DNA from: Diploptera punctata
Taxonomy: Eukaryota; Arthropoda; Insecta; Blattodea; Blaberidae
NCBI GenBank assembly: GCA_030220185.1
Contig: JASPKZ010009641.1
Coordinates: forward strand, 62,001-126,000
Length of the DNA stretch: 64,000 nucleotides
Direction of reading: 5' to 3'
In this document: in pieces, positions 1 to 9,690 of the stretch
Numbering within the stretch: the first letter of the stretch is position 1
How the letters are laid out: every line of letters begins with the position of its first letter
The notes under the pieces: model-generated
Seen by the model: the letters and a program-made list of their open reading frames with translations, nothing else
Told to the model about the DNA's origin: nothing
Database searches by the model: none
Position numbers and translations under genes: made by a program

Positions 1-284
1 GCGTGAACTGGATTAAATGCTCTTTTTAAATGAACAGCAAAATTAAGAACAAAAATTTCAAGACTGACTTTACAGAGTATTGACTGTAAGTATCTACAAG
101 TCATACTAAAATATCTCTGCTAGTTCCTGGTCTCTTTAGGAATCTACCTCATGAGAGGCTCCATCCATCTGTCTTCCCATATTCTTCTTCTATCTAATCC
201 ACTTAGCAATCCACTTTTCCTGTGGACTTTCTCGTTATATTTTTCCTTTGACTATTAGCTTTAGCATTTGTCTTCCTTTACAAA

Positions 285-606
285 TTTTTTTGAGTTGTCA
301 AAATCAATTTAATCTACTTCCATGAATTTTGAAGAAATATAGCTACTGAGACTGTTCTTACCAAGAGATGTTTTATTTACATTTACTTACATTCATCAAT
401 CCTAAATAGAAGATAACAAATATGACTACACAAATATACATATATAATCAGTTAAATTTTCTAGAATTTTTTTCTGAAACAAACTCAATTAAAAAGTATG
501 GTTGAGTTCATTAACCAGAAAATTAGAAGAAGACCATTAGGAGTGTGGATTTAAGTTAAGTGATAATTTTAAATTCATTTAGCTCCTGCCATTTTCTCAA
601 ATTAAA
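285..606. repeat. Upstream member of a direct repeat pair, probable PLE pseudo-LTR part
   Basis: About 320 bp that returns in the same orientation at 1329-1634. Both copies carry the string TGAATTTTGAAGAAATATAG, the string AAAAAGTATGGTTGAGTTCA and the same internal order, with small indels. Between the copies lies a GIY-YIG endonuclease remnant. Penelope-like elements are known for partial tandem copies that create pseudo-LTRs, so this is the likely origin. No coding potential is visible in the repeat itself. Confidence 0.7.
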
Positions 607-654
607 ACAATAGGTATATATATTAGAATAAAATGACAAATTAATTTTTCAAAA

Positions 655-1199
655 GAAATCAGCAAAATTGTGGGCACACAACAAATGTCAAAAGATATCT
701 GGAAAATTCAATATTAATTTAGTACCAAAAAATGATTATTGTTTAAATAAATTAATAAAAACTAATAAAAATGAAAATACTGTTGATGGTAAGAAATCAG
801 GTATATATCAAATAATATGTGCAGACTGTGATAAGATTTAAATAGAGAAAACAAAAAGAAATTTAACCATTAGAACAGAAAAACATATAAGGAATGTAAA
901 AAAGGGGGAAAGTAGAAATATCTGCAGTTGCTGCTCACGTTAGGTCAGAAAAACACAAAATAGATGTAAACACAAAATTATTAAAACAATTAGAAAACAA
1001 AAATGAACTCACTATGGGAAAAAATCTATATACAGAAGAAGAAGGAAATAATTACGAACTTTGAAATTCCCGCAGAAAGGAACCTCATTAGTAAATTCAT
1101 TGGACCAGAGGCAGAGAGAACAGGTATTAAGAATCACGGCCGAAAACATGAGAAAATTCAGTCTGTAATAGCTGACGATGGGGCTAAGAAGCCTTGAAA
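655..1199 (+). pseudogene. Penelope-like element, GIY-YIG endonuclease end (decayed)
   Basis: The frame near 810 reads SGIYQIICADCDKI, the GIY half of a GIY-YIG nuclease, followed by a KTKRNL segment. The YIG part is already broken by a stop. Further on, the open frame from 1003 reads NSLWEKIYIQKKKEIITNFE, matching the C-terminal ELTIWEKIYIQ block seen in the other PLE copies of this window. In PLEs this nuclease nicks target DNA for priming by the RT. The RT part is absent from this copy. The frame ends at 1197 within a hammerhead-like motif. Several stops and frameshifts show that it is not functional. Family assignment is firm; intact length cannot be judged. Confidence 0.75.
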
Positions 1200-1207
1200 C
1201 ATATGTT
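1172..1207 (+). ncRNA. Hammerhead-ribozyme-like motif at the PLE end
   Basis: CTGACGA (1172-1178) fits the hammerhead CUGANGA core. One extra T follows, then a hairpin (GGGGCT 1180-1185 with AGCCTT 1190-1195, two G-U pairs, loop AAGA), then GAA (1196-1198), a self-complementary ACATATGT (1199-1206) and T1207 as the H17 position. Helix I is weak: only 2 of the first 5 positions pair. PLEs in many animals are known to carry hammerheads with a very short helix III, as in the Schistosoma motif. The extra base after the core and the weak helix I make activity uncertain. Confidence 0.5.
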
Positions 1208-1223
1208 CGACAAAAACCAACTA

Positions 1224-1290
1224 TAAGAGGTAAGAATGAACAGACAAAATGTTTTGTTAAAGAAACTCTTACTGTTACTTCTTATATTTT
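1224..1290 (+). promoter_or_regulatory. Splice-donor-like GAGGTAAG module downstream of the ribozyme-like motif
   Basis: AAGAGGTAAGAATG resembles a 5' splice site (AG|GTAAG). It is followed about 45 bp later by AAACTCTTACTGTTAC, which resembles the AACCTCATAATGTTA end of the same module in other copies (5014, 5908, 8727, 9131, 27191). Some PLEs, including Penelope of Drosophila virilis, are known to have an intron. Whether this donor is used is unknown. Confidence 0.35.
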
Positions 1291-1328
1291 TAAATAAATG
1301 AAGCATTAGTCTTCCTTTTCAAATTTTT

Positions 1329-1634
1329 TGAGTTGTCGAAATTATTTTAAACCACTTTCATGAATTTTGAAGAAATATAGCTATTGAGATTTTTCTCATC
1401 AAGAGCTTTTTATTAATTTATACTTACATTCATCGATCCTACTTATAAGATAACAAAAGTGATTATACAAATATATATAATCAGTTAATTTTCTAGAAGT
1501 TTTTTTCTGAAACAAACTCAATTAAAAAGTATGGTTGAGTTCATTAACCAGAATATTAGAAGAACATTAGAAGTGTAGACTCAAGCTAAGTGAGAACTTT
1601 AAATGAATTTTGTGCATGCCATTTTCTCAATGAC
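1329..1634. repeat. Downstream member of the PLE pseudo-LTR-like direct repeat
   Basis: Direct copy of 285-606, offset about 1.03-1.04 kb. The following bases (AAGAAATCAGCAAAATT near 1650) also recur after the first copy (655) and at 26010, which shows that the repeat continues into a shared PLE leader. Confidence 0.7.
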
Positions 1635-1659
1635 AAGTTAATTTTTTTTAAGAAATCAG

Positions 1660-2610
1660 CAAAATTTGAGCATTAGAGATGGGGATTTATACAAAATTAG
1701 AAATTTTTTCTATAGTGGACAATTGATTTTTTTTACAACAGAACTCAATACATAGAATTTAATTAACAAAAGAGCTATACTAAATAAATATGCAAAATAA
1801 ACCAAAAATTCAACTTGCTCAGATATTTGGTCAGTTTATACGACTGAATAATTGACTATTTCTTCATGTAACACCACACAGGATGAGGAAGAAGAAGGTA
1901 CAGTGTTTCCACCACAGGTCTTAGGAGGCCCTGAAGATAGTACAAGAATAAAGCACCTGTCTTTTTAGAAAAAAACTGAACAAGATGTCAGCCCTACATA
2001 ACAACTATTTTTATGCATAAAACAAATGTTTGGCACCTCATTTCAGTTAGAGGATGAGTTGACCCAGGATGAGTTTGTGTGCAGCCAGCAGAGGGTTCAG
2101 GACTGTTTATAAAAATCCGCACACAATTGGACATGAACCACTGACATTTTGGCTTGCAAGTGTATTGCCTTAACCCTCTGCATGCCACTGGTAAAACCTC
2201 TTGTATGAAGAGTTTTAATTGCATCTGCCGATGTGATCGGCTTTGGAAGTACTTTAAGCATATTATCTGGCAGGTAATGGACAGAAGGATCAGAGGTGAT
2301 GTAATCTGCTCATAGCATCTAAAGGTTAAACAATTTCACTATGGTGTGTAGCATATCTCGGGAAGAACAGAATTTAGGAACATGGAACTTTCACAGATAT
2401 GCAGTTGTTTTTCGGGAACATTAAATTACATGGTGTTTTCTAGAGTATGTACTGTCATGAAATCCTAGTTACACAATGTTACAGAACAGAGAAATCAAAT
2501 AATAGGTACACATTTTCTCATTTATAAGATCAACTCATTTGTCTTATAAATGAGGGATGACATTCAAATCAAAGGTAAACATTCATCCTCTGTCCATAGC
2601 CATACATACT
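1660..2610. other. No gene recognised
   Basis: AT-rich DNA with only short spurious frames. It has a 13-bp perfect hairpin (CTCATTTATAAGA 2517-2529 with its complement 2542-2554). The right end grades into the inverted PLE copy. Confidence 0.5.
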
Positions 2611-2619
2611 CTGTTATAA

Positions 2620-3500
2620 GAATCAAATGAATCGTGAATTCTATTTACCTCATATAACCATATTTTTTAACACAGAACTGCAGTGTTGCGAAATATATCA
2701 TTCTCATCTTCAGCTGCTTTCAAGACTGTCAATTTTTTCTCTTGCCGGTAATTTTCCAATCTGCTATCTGGTGTAATTTTTAAAAGTAATTTTCTAAACT
2801 GCCTTCTTGTGTACTTTTGAAGAACTTTGTGGTTCGTCCGGAATCTCGAAGTTCATGTTCTAGTATGGTTTTCTTGAATGTATATTTTCTCCCAAATTGT
2901 TAATTCCAACGATTTAGATAGATGTTTCAAAAGTGTTGCTTCTTTTTCAATTCTATGATTCTCTAATAAACTATGTGCTGCTATAGCTGATTTTTCAATT
3001 TCACCATTTTTCAAAAATGTTTTTTGCGAGTTTCTGTTACTTTTTATATATATATATATACTGTATTGCAATCTTTGGAATTAATTTGATAATTTCCAGA
3101 TTTCTTATTGTCTGGGGTGTTAGCTTTATTGCTTAACAGAAGATAATCCAGACTGAGTACATAAATCGGAGCCAATGTTATATTAATTTTTTTTGTAATC
3201 TTTTGAATTTTGTTGTGATCTTCTGGATAGTACGTAAATTTCTTGACTTTTTCATCTTTCATGGAATTATGTTACAGAGAGGGGTATTCATGTAACTTTT
3301 TTTGTTGTTTAAATTTCTTTAATTACATCTTTATTATGTCTTCATCAAAACCATTTATTTTAGCAAAGTGTACAATATGATTATATTCATTATCAAAATC
3401 CTCTACATTAAGTGGAATATATATTAATCTGTGTAATAGATTGTTGAAAATTGCATGTTTATGTAAAACATCATTAAAACCTGAAGATTTGACTTACTGT
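2620..3500 (-). pseudogene. Penelope-like element, inverted copy: linker plus GIY-YIG domain
   Basis: Read on the minus strand. A linker corresponding to 4130-4330 comes first (about 3480-3340), then a frame with KFTYYPEDHNKIQKI and NITLAPI (3262-3044), then KSGNYQINSKDCNTVYIYI. That last segment is the GIY-YIG centre, with GIY changed to GNY and YIG lost at a (TA)n run. The next frame (3071-2853) continues with the AAHSLLENHRIEK block and ELTIWEKIYIQ, the usual PLE C-terminal segment. The end shows the same terminal sequence as the plus copy at 4940-5060. It lies head to head with the plus-strand copy that begins near 3510, an arrangement typical of PLE insertions. The reading frame is split, so it is a pseudogene. 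Confidence 0.78.
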
Positions 3501-3509
3501 CAATAATAC

Positions 3510-5003
3510 TGGCTCTCCATGCTACAATTTATAAAAATGGCTAACCAAAAAATTTCGTGTACTACCTCAATTTGAAAAAAAGAGCAGCGAAAATTCAATA
3601 AAATTAGTAGAAGAATTACATAACATTACAATGTTTTCAAATGATAGACTGGTTTCATTTGATGTTATCTCTTTATTCCCAAAGTATTCCTACTGATAAG
3701 TTGTCATGTTTTTAAGAAGATGGTTAAATTCACTGAAACTAAAAGCAGAAGTCACTGAATAATATTTAATGCTAACCAAACTTAGTATTGATAACTTTTT
3801 CACGTTTAATGAAACATTTTATAAACTAATTTCTGGACTGGTAATGGGAAATCCACTTTCTCCATTTTCGGCCAATTTATTTATGGGGTATCTTCAATCT
3901 CATATCTCCAATGCTTAGACTTGGATATTAAAATGTTGGTATAGATATGCAGATGATATTACATCTGTAATTAATTAAAAAAATACATCCAAGATGCATT
4001 AAAATTGTTTGATCTTCAAGATGAGCCAGTAAAATTCACTACTGAAATAGAACTAGATAACAAGATCCCATTTTTAGACTTGTACCTAATAAGAAATGAG
4101 CAACTGCAAAGAACTGAATTTAATGTTTGTAGGAAAGACACTCATAAGAATAACTATATAAAATCTTCAGGTTTACATCATGTTTCACATAAACATGCAA
4201 TTTTCAATAGTCTATTACACAGATTAATAAATATTCCACTTAATGTAGAGGATTTTGATAATGAATATAATCATATTGTACACATTGCTAAAATAAATGG
4301 TTGTGATGAAGACATAATAAAGATGTAATTGAAGAAATTTAAACAACAAAAAAGGTACATGAATACACCATTCTGCAACATAATTCCAAGATGAAAAATT
4401 CAAGAAATTTACTTATTATACAGAAGTTCATAACAAAATTCAACAGATTTAAAAAAAATTTAATATAACATTGGCTCTGATTAACATATTCAGTCTGGGT
4501 TATCTTCTGTTAAGTAATAAAGTTAGTACCCCAGACAATAAAAAATCTGGAATTTATCAAATTAATTACAAAGATTGCAATATGGTATATATAGGAAAAA
4601 CAAAAAGTAACTTAGAAACTCGCAAAATAAAGAACACTTTAGAAACATAAAAAATGGCAAAATAAAAAAAATTAGCTATAGCAGCACATAGTTTATTAGA
4701 GATTCACAGAATTGAAAACAAGCAAAACTTTTGAAACATCTAAATCTTTGGAATTAACAGTTTAGGAAAAGATATACATTCAAAAAAACCATACTAGAAC
4801 CATGAACTTCGAGGTTCTGGACGAACCAAGCTTGATTACACAGTTCTTCAAAAGTACACAAGATGGCAGTTTAGAAAATTACTTCTTAAAAATTACACCA
4901 GATAGCACACTGGAAAATTACCAGCAAGAGAAAAAATTGACAGTCGTGAAAGCAGCTGAAGATGCGAATGATAAATTTTGCCACACTGCAGTTCTGTGTT
5001 AAA
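3510..5003 (+). pseudogene. Penelope-like element, RT plus GIY-YIG (broken, most complete copy)
   Basis: This copy retains the order expected of a Penelope-like polyprotein. LVSFDVISLFP lies at about 3650. SGLVMGNPLSPFSANLF lies at about 3830-3885 and is the RT motif around the conserved G-PLSP. WYRYADDI lies at 3936-3960 and holds the catalytic YADD. An open frame at 4005-4328 contains KIPFLDLYLIRNEQ and HHVSHKHAIFNSLLHRLINI, the RT-to-endonuclease linker. KSGIYQINYKDCNMVYIGKT near 4540 is an intact GIY...YIG motif. A final open frame (4802-5002) ends in AEDANDKFCHTAVLC and a stop. The enzyme would copy its RNA at nicked chromosomal ends. Stops and frameshifts separate every block. The 5' part of the RT domain is missing, and the copy abuts an inverted partner on its left. 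Confidence 0.82.
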
Positions 5004-5013
5004 AAAACATAGA

Positions 5014-5220
5014 TGTATGAGGTAAGAAGAATTCACGATTCATTTAATTCTTGTTAAGAAAACTTCATAATGTCAAAATTCGAGAAATTTACTTACCATC
5101 CTGAAGTTCATAATAAGTTTCAAAAAAAATTATACATTAAATTTGGGGAATTTTTAACATTATGAGGTTCAATTAATAAGAATTAAATGAATCGTGATTT
5201 CTTCTTATCTCATACTTCTG
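5014..5220. repeat. Short inverted repeat at a PLE-PLE junction
   Basis: TATGAGGTAAGAAGAATTCA...TTCATTTAATTCTTG (5014 onward) is met in reverse complement at about 5158-5220 (ATTATGAGGTTCAATTAATA...TCTTATCTCATAC). The region between resembles the start of the KFxKFTYxPEVHNK block of PLE. This looks like two PLE ends joined in inverted orientation. Confidence 0.55.
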
Positions 5221-5224
5221 TTTT

Positions 5225-5960
5225 TTTAAACACAGCACCGCAGTATCGGCGACCCATTGTCGTTGTCAGCTGTTTTCACGACTCAAAAAATTTTCAGAAA
5301 ATTTAATATAACATTGGCTCCAATTAACAAATCCAGCCTGGGTAATCTTCTGTTAACTAATAATAAATTTAACACCCTAGACAAAAAAAATCTGGAATTT
5401 ATCAAATTGATTGCAAAGATTGCAACAGGATATATATAGGAAAAACAAAAAGGAACTTGGAAACTCGTAAAAAAAAAAAAAAAAAAAAAAAAAACACTTC
5501 AGAAACATAAAGAAATTGAAAAATCAGCTACAGCAGCACATAGTTTATTAGAGCATCATAGGATAGGAAAAGAAGCAAAACTTTTGAAACATCTATCTAA
5601 ACCTTTGGATTTAACAGTTTGGGAAAAAATATATATTAAAAAAAAATACTAGAACTATGAACTTCGAGATTCCAGACGAACCGAGCTTGATTACAAATGT
5701 CTTCAAAAATACAACAGATGGCAGTTTAGAAAATGATTCATTCAAAAGAACACTAGAAGGCAGATTAGAAAATAATTCCTTCAAAAGAACACCAGATGGC
5801 AGTTTGGATAATTAGCAGCAAAAGAAAAAATTGACAGTCTTGAAAACAGCTGACGATGGTGACAATGGGTCGCCAATACTGCAGTGCTGTGTTTAAAAAA
5901 TATAGACATATGAGGTAAGAAAAATGCACGATTCATTTAATTCTTACTTCTTAAAAATTC
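5225..5960 (+). pseudogene. Penelope-like element, second GIY-YIG copy
   Basis: NITLAPINKSSLGNLLL appears in the open frame 5257-5439. After a frameshift at an A-run (about 5383) the sequence resumes in another frame as SGIYQIDCKDCNRIYIGKT, so GIY and YIG are both present at the DNA level. A run of 26 A at 5469-5494 breaks the frame again. The block AAHSLLEHHRI and a WEKIYI block follow, then repeated short tracts before the end near 5885. CTGACGA at 5850-5856 is followed by a GGTGAC/GTCGCC hairpin (5858-5863, 5869-5874). That is a ribozyme-like stem II, but the next bases are AATA instead of GAAA. The copy is a tandem, truncated partner of the 3.5-5.0 kb element and has decayed beyond function. 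Confidence 0.72.
5469..5494. repeat. Poly-A run of 26
   Basis: Uninterrupted homopolymer inside the PLE GIY-YIG remnant; it also breaks the reading frame. Confidence 0.9.
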
Positions 5961-5964
5961 CCAA

Positions 5965-6606
5965 ATTTATTATATTAATACTCTGTTGTTATCTTTTTGG
6001 ATGATCAAGTAGATGTGTTACTTCTAGCTCACCACTGACTAAGAACAGGCTTTCCGATTCAATCTTTATCAGGATTGTGTTAAGTTTGTTATTTCCTGTA
6101 GTTTGTAGTGATGGATATGCACACATTAGAATCACAAATTGAATGTAATGGAAAAACGAAGGAAGAGACAAGATGAGTATCTATGGAAAAAAGTTATTAG
6201 AACTTGGCAAAGTGCGAAAGATATAGGACTATTCTATAATTTAAGTAGATAACAGCATACAAAATAAGGAAGAAGACTGAACTGGGCAGTTTTGAAATAT
6301 ATAAAAGTAAATACAATAAATGACAATGTCATTTTAAAAAAATAATAATTTGTATACGTGCAGTCAAATAAGCATAACATCAAATATTTTGGAAGTCACA
6401 TTCCATGAAATGTATTTTAGAGCTTAATCTAGAAATATTGCATGAAACATGTTAGGTGCTTCTTATAGACTGGAATAAGTGTTTCTTCAACAGCCCCCCC
6501 TCCATTATCTGTCATTAAGTAATTCACTCAGTTTATTTTACTACTATAAACAAACATCAAAACTTCACATTGTCTAATGTTGCAAAGGGGGAAAAAAAAT
6601 GCTTAC
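5965..6606. other. No gene recognised; flank of a host exon
   Basis: AT-rich sequence without convincing coding or repeat signals. It would be intron downstream of the minus-strand exon at 6607-6708 if that gene continues leftward. Confidence 0.4.
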
Positions 6607-6708
6607 CTTTGTTATAGTTTTCACAATAGGCACCAATACTTCAGTTACAGCCACCTCACCTTTAATGTCAATGTCTTCAGACTCCTCTATTTTAGGAAAT
6701 GGTGTGAC
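6607..6708 (-). CDS. Candidate host-gene exon D (34 codons, acidic)
   Basis: On the minus strand the exon is preceded by CTCTGGTTGCAG, a 3' splice site, and followed by GTAAGC, a 5' splice site. The 102 bases between are open in phase 0 and read VTPFPKIEESEDIDIKGEVA, then 14 more residues ending in KTITK. The EESEDIDIK stretch resembles the IENINIKEE / IKNIDIEEH stretch of exons B and C, so it may be a more distant member of the same exon family. It is the last of four phase-0 exons on this strand, and joining 27784-27882, 22199-22267, 8835-8903 and 6607-6708 keeps one open frame. The protein is not recognised. Acidic Glu/Lys-rich segments like this occur ahead of zinc fingers in many insect regulators, but no zinc finger is visible here. 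Confidence 0.55.
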
Positions 6709-6959
6709 CTGCAACCAGAGTTACAATCTGTGTTTATAAAAATTGCCACACATATATATGTGCCAGCATAAGTCAAGAACATTTGCAGCATTTTAAAACC
6801 AAATGTGGTAAACGTATAAAATGCCAAGTGGGAAAGTGAATGTAGCAGGTAAAATATTGCTATAACCCCTAGACATAAGGAGGGGGTTTAATAGATATAT
6901 GATCACTCAACAACAACCTATATATATATATCCCACATAACTCATGTGGACAGATTTAA

Positions 6960-7990
6960 ACCTAACTCAGTATGCATACAACTTAAAATTCACAAAACGT
7001 TCCATTGGGGGTTAGAGACCCCCTTATGAGAGAATGAAAAGTGGCAATATCTAAAAATAATCTTAATGACCAATGTTAATGATAATTCATTGTTTTCAGA
7101 GCCACTGATCCCATAGGTAGTGGCCCCAGTGACATTTAGAGGTGAAAAATAAAATTACAAAATATTCAATTAGTTATATTTAAATTAATATTGGGAAATA
7201 AACATTATGAGGTTACAATGAGTGGACGCCATGACTGAAGAGGGACATGATATTGTCTGAAACCGCCGGTATCAATGAAATTTCAATTCATATGAGGTGA
7301 GTCGTTAAAAATATATTCTCCACTCACTATTAATGATATTCAATTAGTGTTTTATTGGGTCGCTAAGCTGATCGGTGTCAGTCCATATGGTATTTAAAAC
7401 CAAGTTTGATTTACAGAATACATAAGGTAGATGATGGGGTGAAAAATAAAATGGCCAAAATGACCAAGATGTCTTAGATTTTGGGGCTACTTAACTGATA
7501 GATAACACACTCAATGACATTTAAACACAACATTATCTCTTATGAACCTTAAGGAAGAGTTTGACAAGGTGTGGAAAAAAAAAAAAAAATACAAAAATTG
7601 ATTGAGATTAATGTTGCAACTATAGTTTTTGGATTCACTTTGCAGATTGGTCACAGTCCCAATGACATTTAAGTCCAAGTTTGAATCCTAAGCACCCCTA
7701 AGAAGGAAGCAATGAGAAAAGTGAAAAATAAAATTACTAGTGATTGAGAATAATTTTGAATCCCATTGTATTCAGGGCTGATAAGCTGATTGGTGACACT
7801 ACAGATCTCACCTAAGACAAAGTTTGACCCTAGCACTCCTAGTGGGGAAAAATAAAATGTCGAAAATGACCGAGATCACCTATTTTCAGGGAAAACAAAT
7901 CTCATTAACCACAGTCCTGACGAAATTTAAGCCTAAGATTGATCCCTAGTGCACTCCTTTGATGTTTATATTAACCAAAATGATGTGTTA
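6960..7990. repeat. Decayed tandem repeat, unit about 140 bp
   Basis: A unit recurs with the order AGCTGATTGGTGACAGTCC, CAATGACATTTAAGTCCAAG, TTTGA...CCTA, GTGAAAAATAAAAT, then a GACCNAGAT-type spacer. Recognisable starts lie near 7095, 7360, 7485, 7640, 7780 and 7890. Copies are strongly diverged and have indels. The same unit appears at 30345-31060. No coding function is evident. Confidence 0.6.
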
Positions 7991-8308
7991 TGCTTATTTT
8001 TCTACAGATATCAGTCAGTGACAAGAGGTTAGCTCATCATCTCAAAGAGACACCCAGTAAGCAATTAAGGCTGATTAAATTTTGTTCAGAAGCTCTAATT
8101 TTGGCATAATATTCTTTTATGAACCCAAATATCTTCTGATTCAGAACCCACAGCTTAAATTCCCTCCTGGAGAATTTGTGCATCGGATTTTTATTTAGAA
8201 AAAGGAACAACCACAGTAATGTTTGAACCTTGAATCTTGGAACTTAAAACCTAGAGCACTATAACCGAATCTGGTTTATTGCAATAAAAATATAAGTATC
8301 AAAATACT

Positions 8309-8388
8309 TATTGTTTATTTTTTATCATTTCACTCACCTCATACTTCATGAAGTATGAGGTGAGTGAAATGATAAAAAATAAACAATA
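8309..8388. repeat. 80-bp perfect palindrome, no spacer
   Basis: Bases 8309-8348 are the exact reverse complement of 8349-8388, centred on TTCATGAA. Each arm contains TATGAGGTGAGTGA, the splice-donor-like motif of the PLE ends. The right arm continues into AACCTCATAGTGTTATTTCC, the downstream half of the same module. This looks like two PLE ends joined head to head. Confidence 0.9.
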
Positions 8389-8659
8389 TTAAAGAACCTC
8401 ATAGTGTTATTTCCTATCTACATAACTTAATCAAAATACTTAGTTTACAGTCCTCTACCATCTGTATAATTGTAACATTAAGTCAGCACTATTAATAAAG
8501 TTGTCAGTTCCTGTCAAATTGTAACCGGAAGACACCAATTTTTAGATTGTTTCAGAGTATTTTTCTAAATTTTAATACCTACTTTTATAGAAGTCGCTGA
8601 ATTCACTAACTTAGAAATGTATGCATCCACACTCACAAATACAACAACAAGAACAATGT

Positions 8660-8790
8660 CTGGACAAGCTAAATATGAAACAGAAATTTGCTTTGAAACA
8701 TGTCCTAAAAGAACTCAAATACTAAGAGGTGAGATGTAAACAGACTCACCTTATTTATTAATAAGATCCTCATAATGCTGTAATGTTATA
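8660..8790 (+). other. PLE-type terminal module with hammerhead-like 3' part
   Basis: GAA plus self-complementary ACATGT plus C lies at 8695-8704. It is preceded by an AAGC/GCTT hairpin (8666-8669, 8690-8693) and a poor core (CTGGACA). About 20 bp later AAGAGGTGAGATG resembles a 5' splice site, and ATCCTCATAATGCTGTAATG ends the module. The order matches 1172-1290 and 27147-27250. No PLE coding sequence accompanies it. Confidence 0.4.
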
Positions 8791-8834
8791 ACACTTTTAG
8801 GATTTGATATACTTTTCATAGAAGGTAAACTTAC

Positions 8835-8903
8835 CAAATTTTCTGTTATATGTTCTTCAATATCAATGTTCTTAATTTCATTCTTTACAGCATCTGATGT
8901 AAC
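8835..8903 (-). CDS. Candidate host-gene exon C, duplicate of exon B
   Basis: Minus-strand exon of 69 bases with TTTGTCTGTTTGCAG before it and GTAAGTTTACC after it, a strong acceptor and donor pair. It reads VTSDAVKNEIKNIDIEEHIT plus ENL in phase 0. Exon B at 22199-22267 has the same length, phase and splice flanks, and reads ISSDAVDDGIENINIKEEIT plus ENL, identical at about 15 of 23 residues. This is a clear exon duplication inside one gene. Equal phase would allow either exon, or both, to be used in the mRNA. The function of the peptide is unknown. Confidence 0.7.
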
Positions 8904-9020
8904 CTGCAAACAGACAAAGCTTCAGCACATTAATCTACATATGCACCAAGTGGCCCATTTTATTTCCTGTGAGATGGGTTCTTCTGTAGAGAGGTTTAAA
9001 GGCACATCTCAACTCACTGC

Positions 9021-9170
9021 TTTACTTAAATTATTTTCAGTCGGTTTTTTATCTTACCTCAATATTAATGTTGATTTGTTCTTGGACATAATCAAAACAT
9101 GTTCAACAAGAACAAATCAACATTAATATTGAGGTAAGATGAAAAATAGACTGAAAATAATTTAATTAAA
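9021..9170. repeat. Inverted repeat, 63-bp arms with 24-bp spacer
   Basis: Arms 9021-9083 and 9108-9170 are reverse complements with only a few mismatches. The right arm contains AATATTGAGGTAAGATG, the same splice-donor-like module as in PLE ends, and AACCTC follows at about 9173. The structure parallels the palindrome at 8309-8388. Confidence 0.88.
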
Positions 9171-9171
9171 A

Positions 9172-9690
9172 TAACCTCAAAATATTACTTCCTAAAATAA
9201 AATATTACTCCTTTACGTTTGCAACTTGACTGGAATGGTAAGGGTTATGAACCACTCAATGAATGTCATTCTGTTTTGTTTGTAGAAGTAAGGCCTCCTC
9301 TTTGTGAGGTGACACCTGGTGTGGTTATGAATGAGCAACACACCACATTGTTCTGCTCTACGGTGAAATACAGCTGCACCTCATAGGATTTACCAACAGA
9401 GCACTGATTGCCTTCTGCCTTTGTTTTCAGACTATAATACTGAGATGCAAATTGACGGAATATTCCATGCAGTCACGGCCTGTCCATTACAATGAGCAAA
9501 GTGTACTAAATGTTTGCCGATATTTTCAAGACAATCCCACACATGGAAAGTACTACATAACTTATTGTTATTTTGAACTTATATAGGAAAATTCATTATG
9601 AGGTATAATTTAAGAAATAAATTAAAGTTTTTAAAGGTATTAAACACTTTAATTTAATTCTTATTGTTATTTATTATAACTTATTATTAA
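9172..9690. other. Unassigned unique-looking DNA
   Basis: The sequence is less AT-biased than its surroundings. After TTGTTTTCAG (about 9430) a short plus-strand frame reads QSRPVHYNEQSVLNVCRYF, but it is not recognised and has no clear continuation. ATTCATTATGAGGTATAATT near 9590 again resembles the PLE terminal module. Confidence 0.35.

Noticed and set aside
1994..2224. Minus-strand frame of 76 codons
   Set aside because: No splice signals, family similarity or biased composition; chance ORF.
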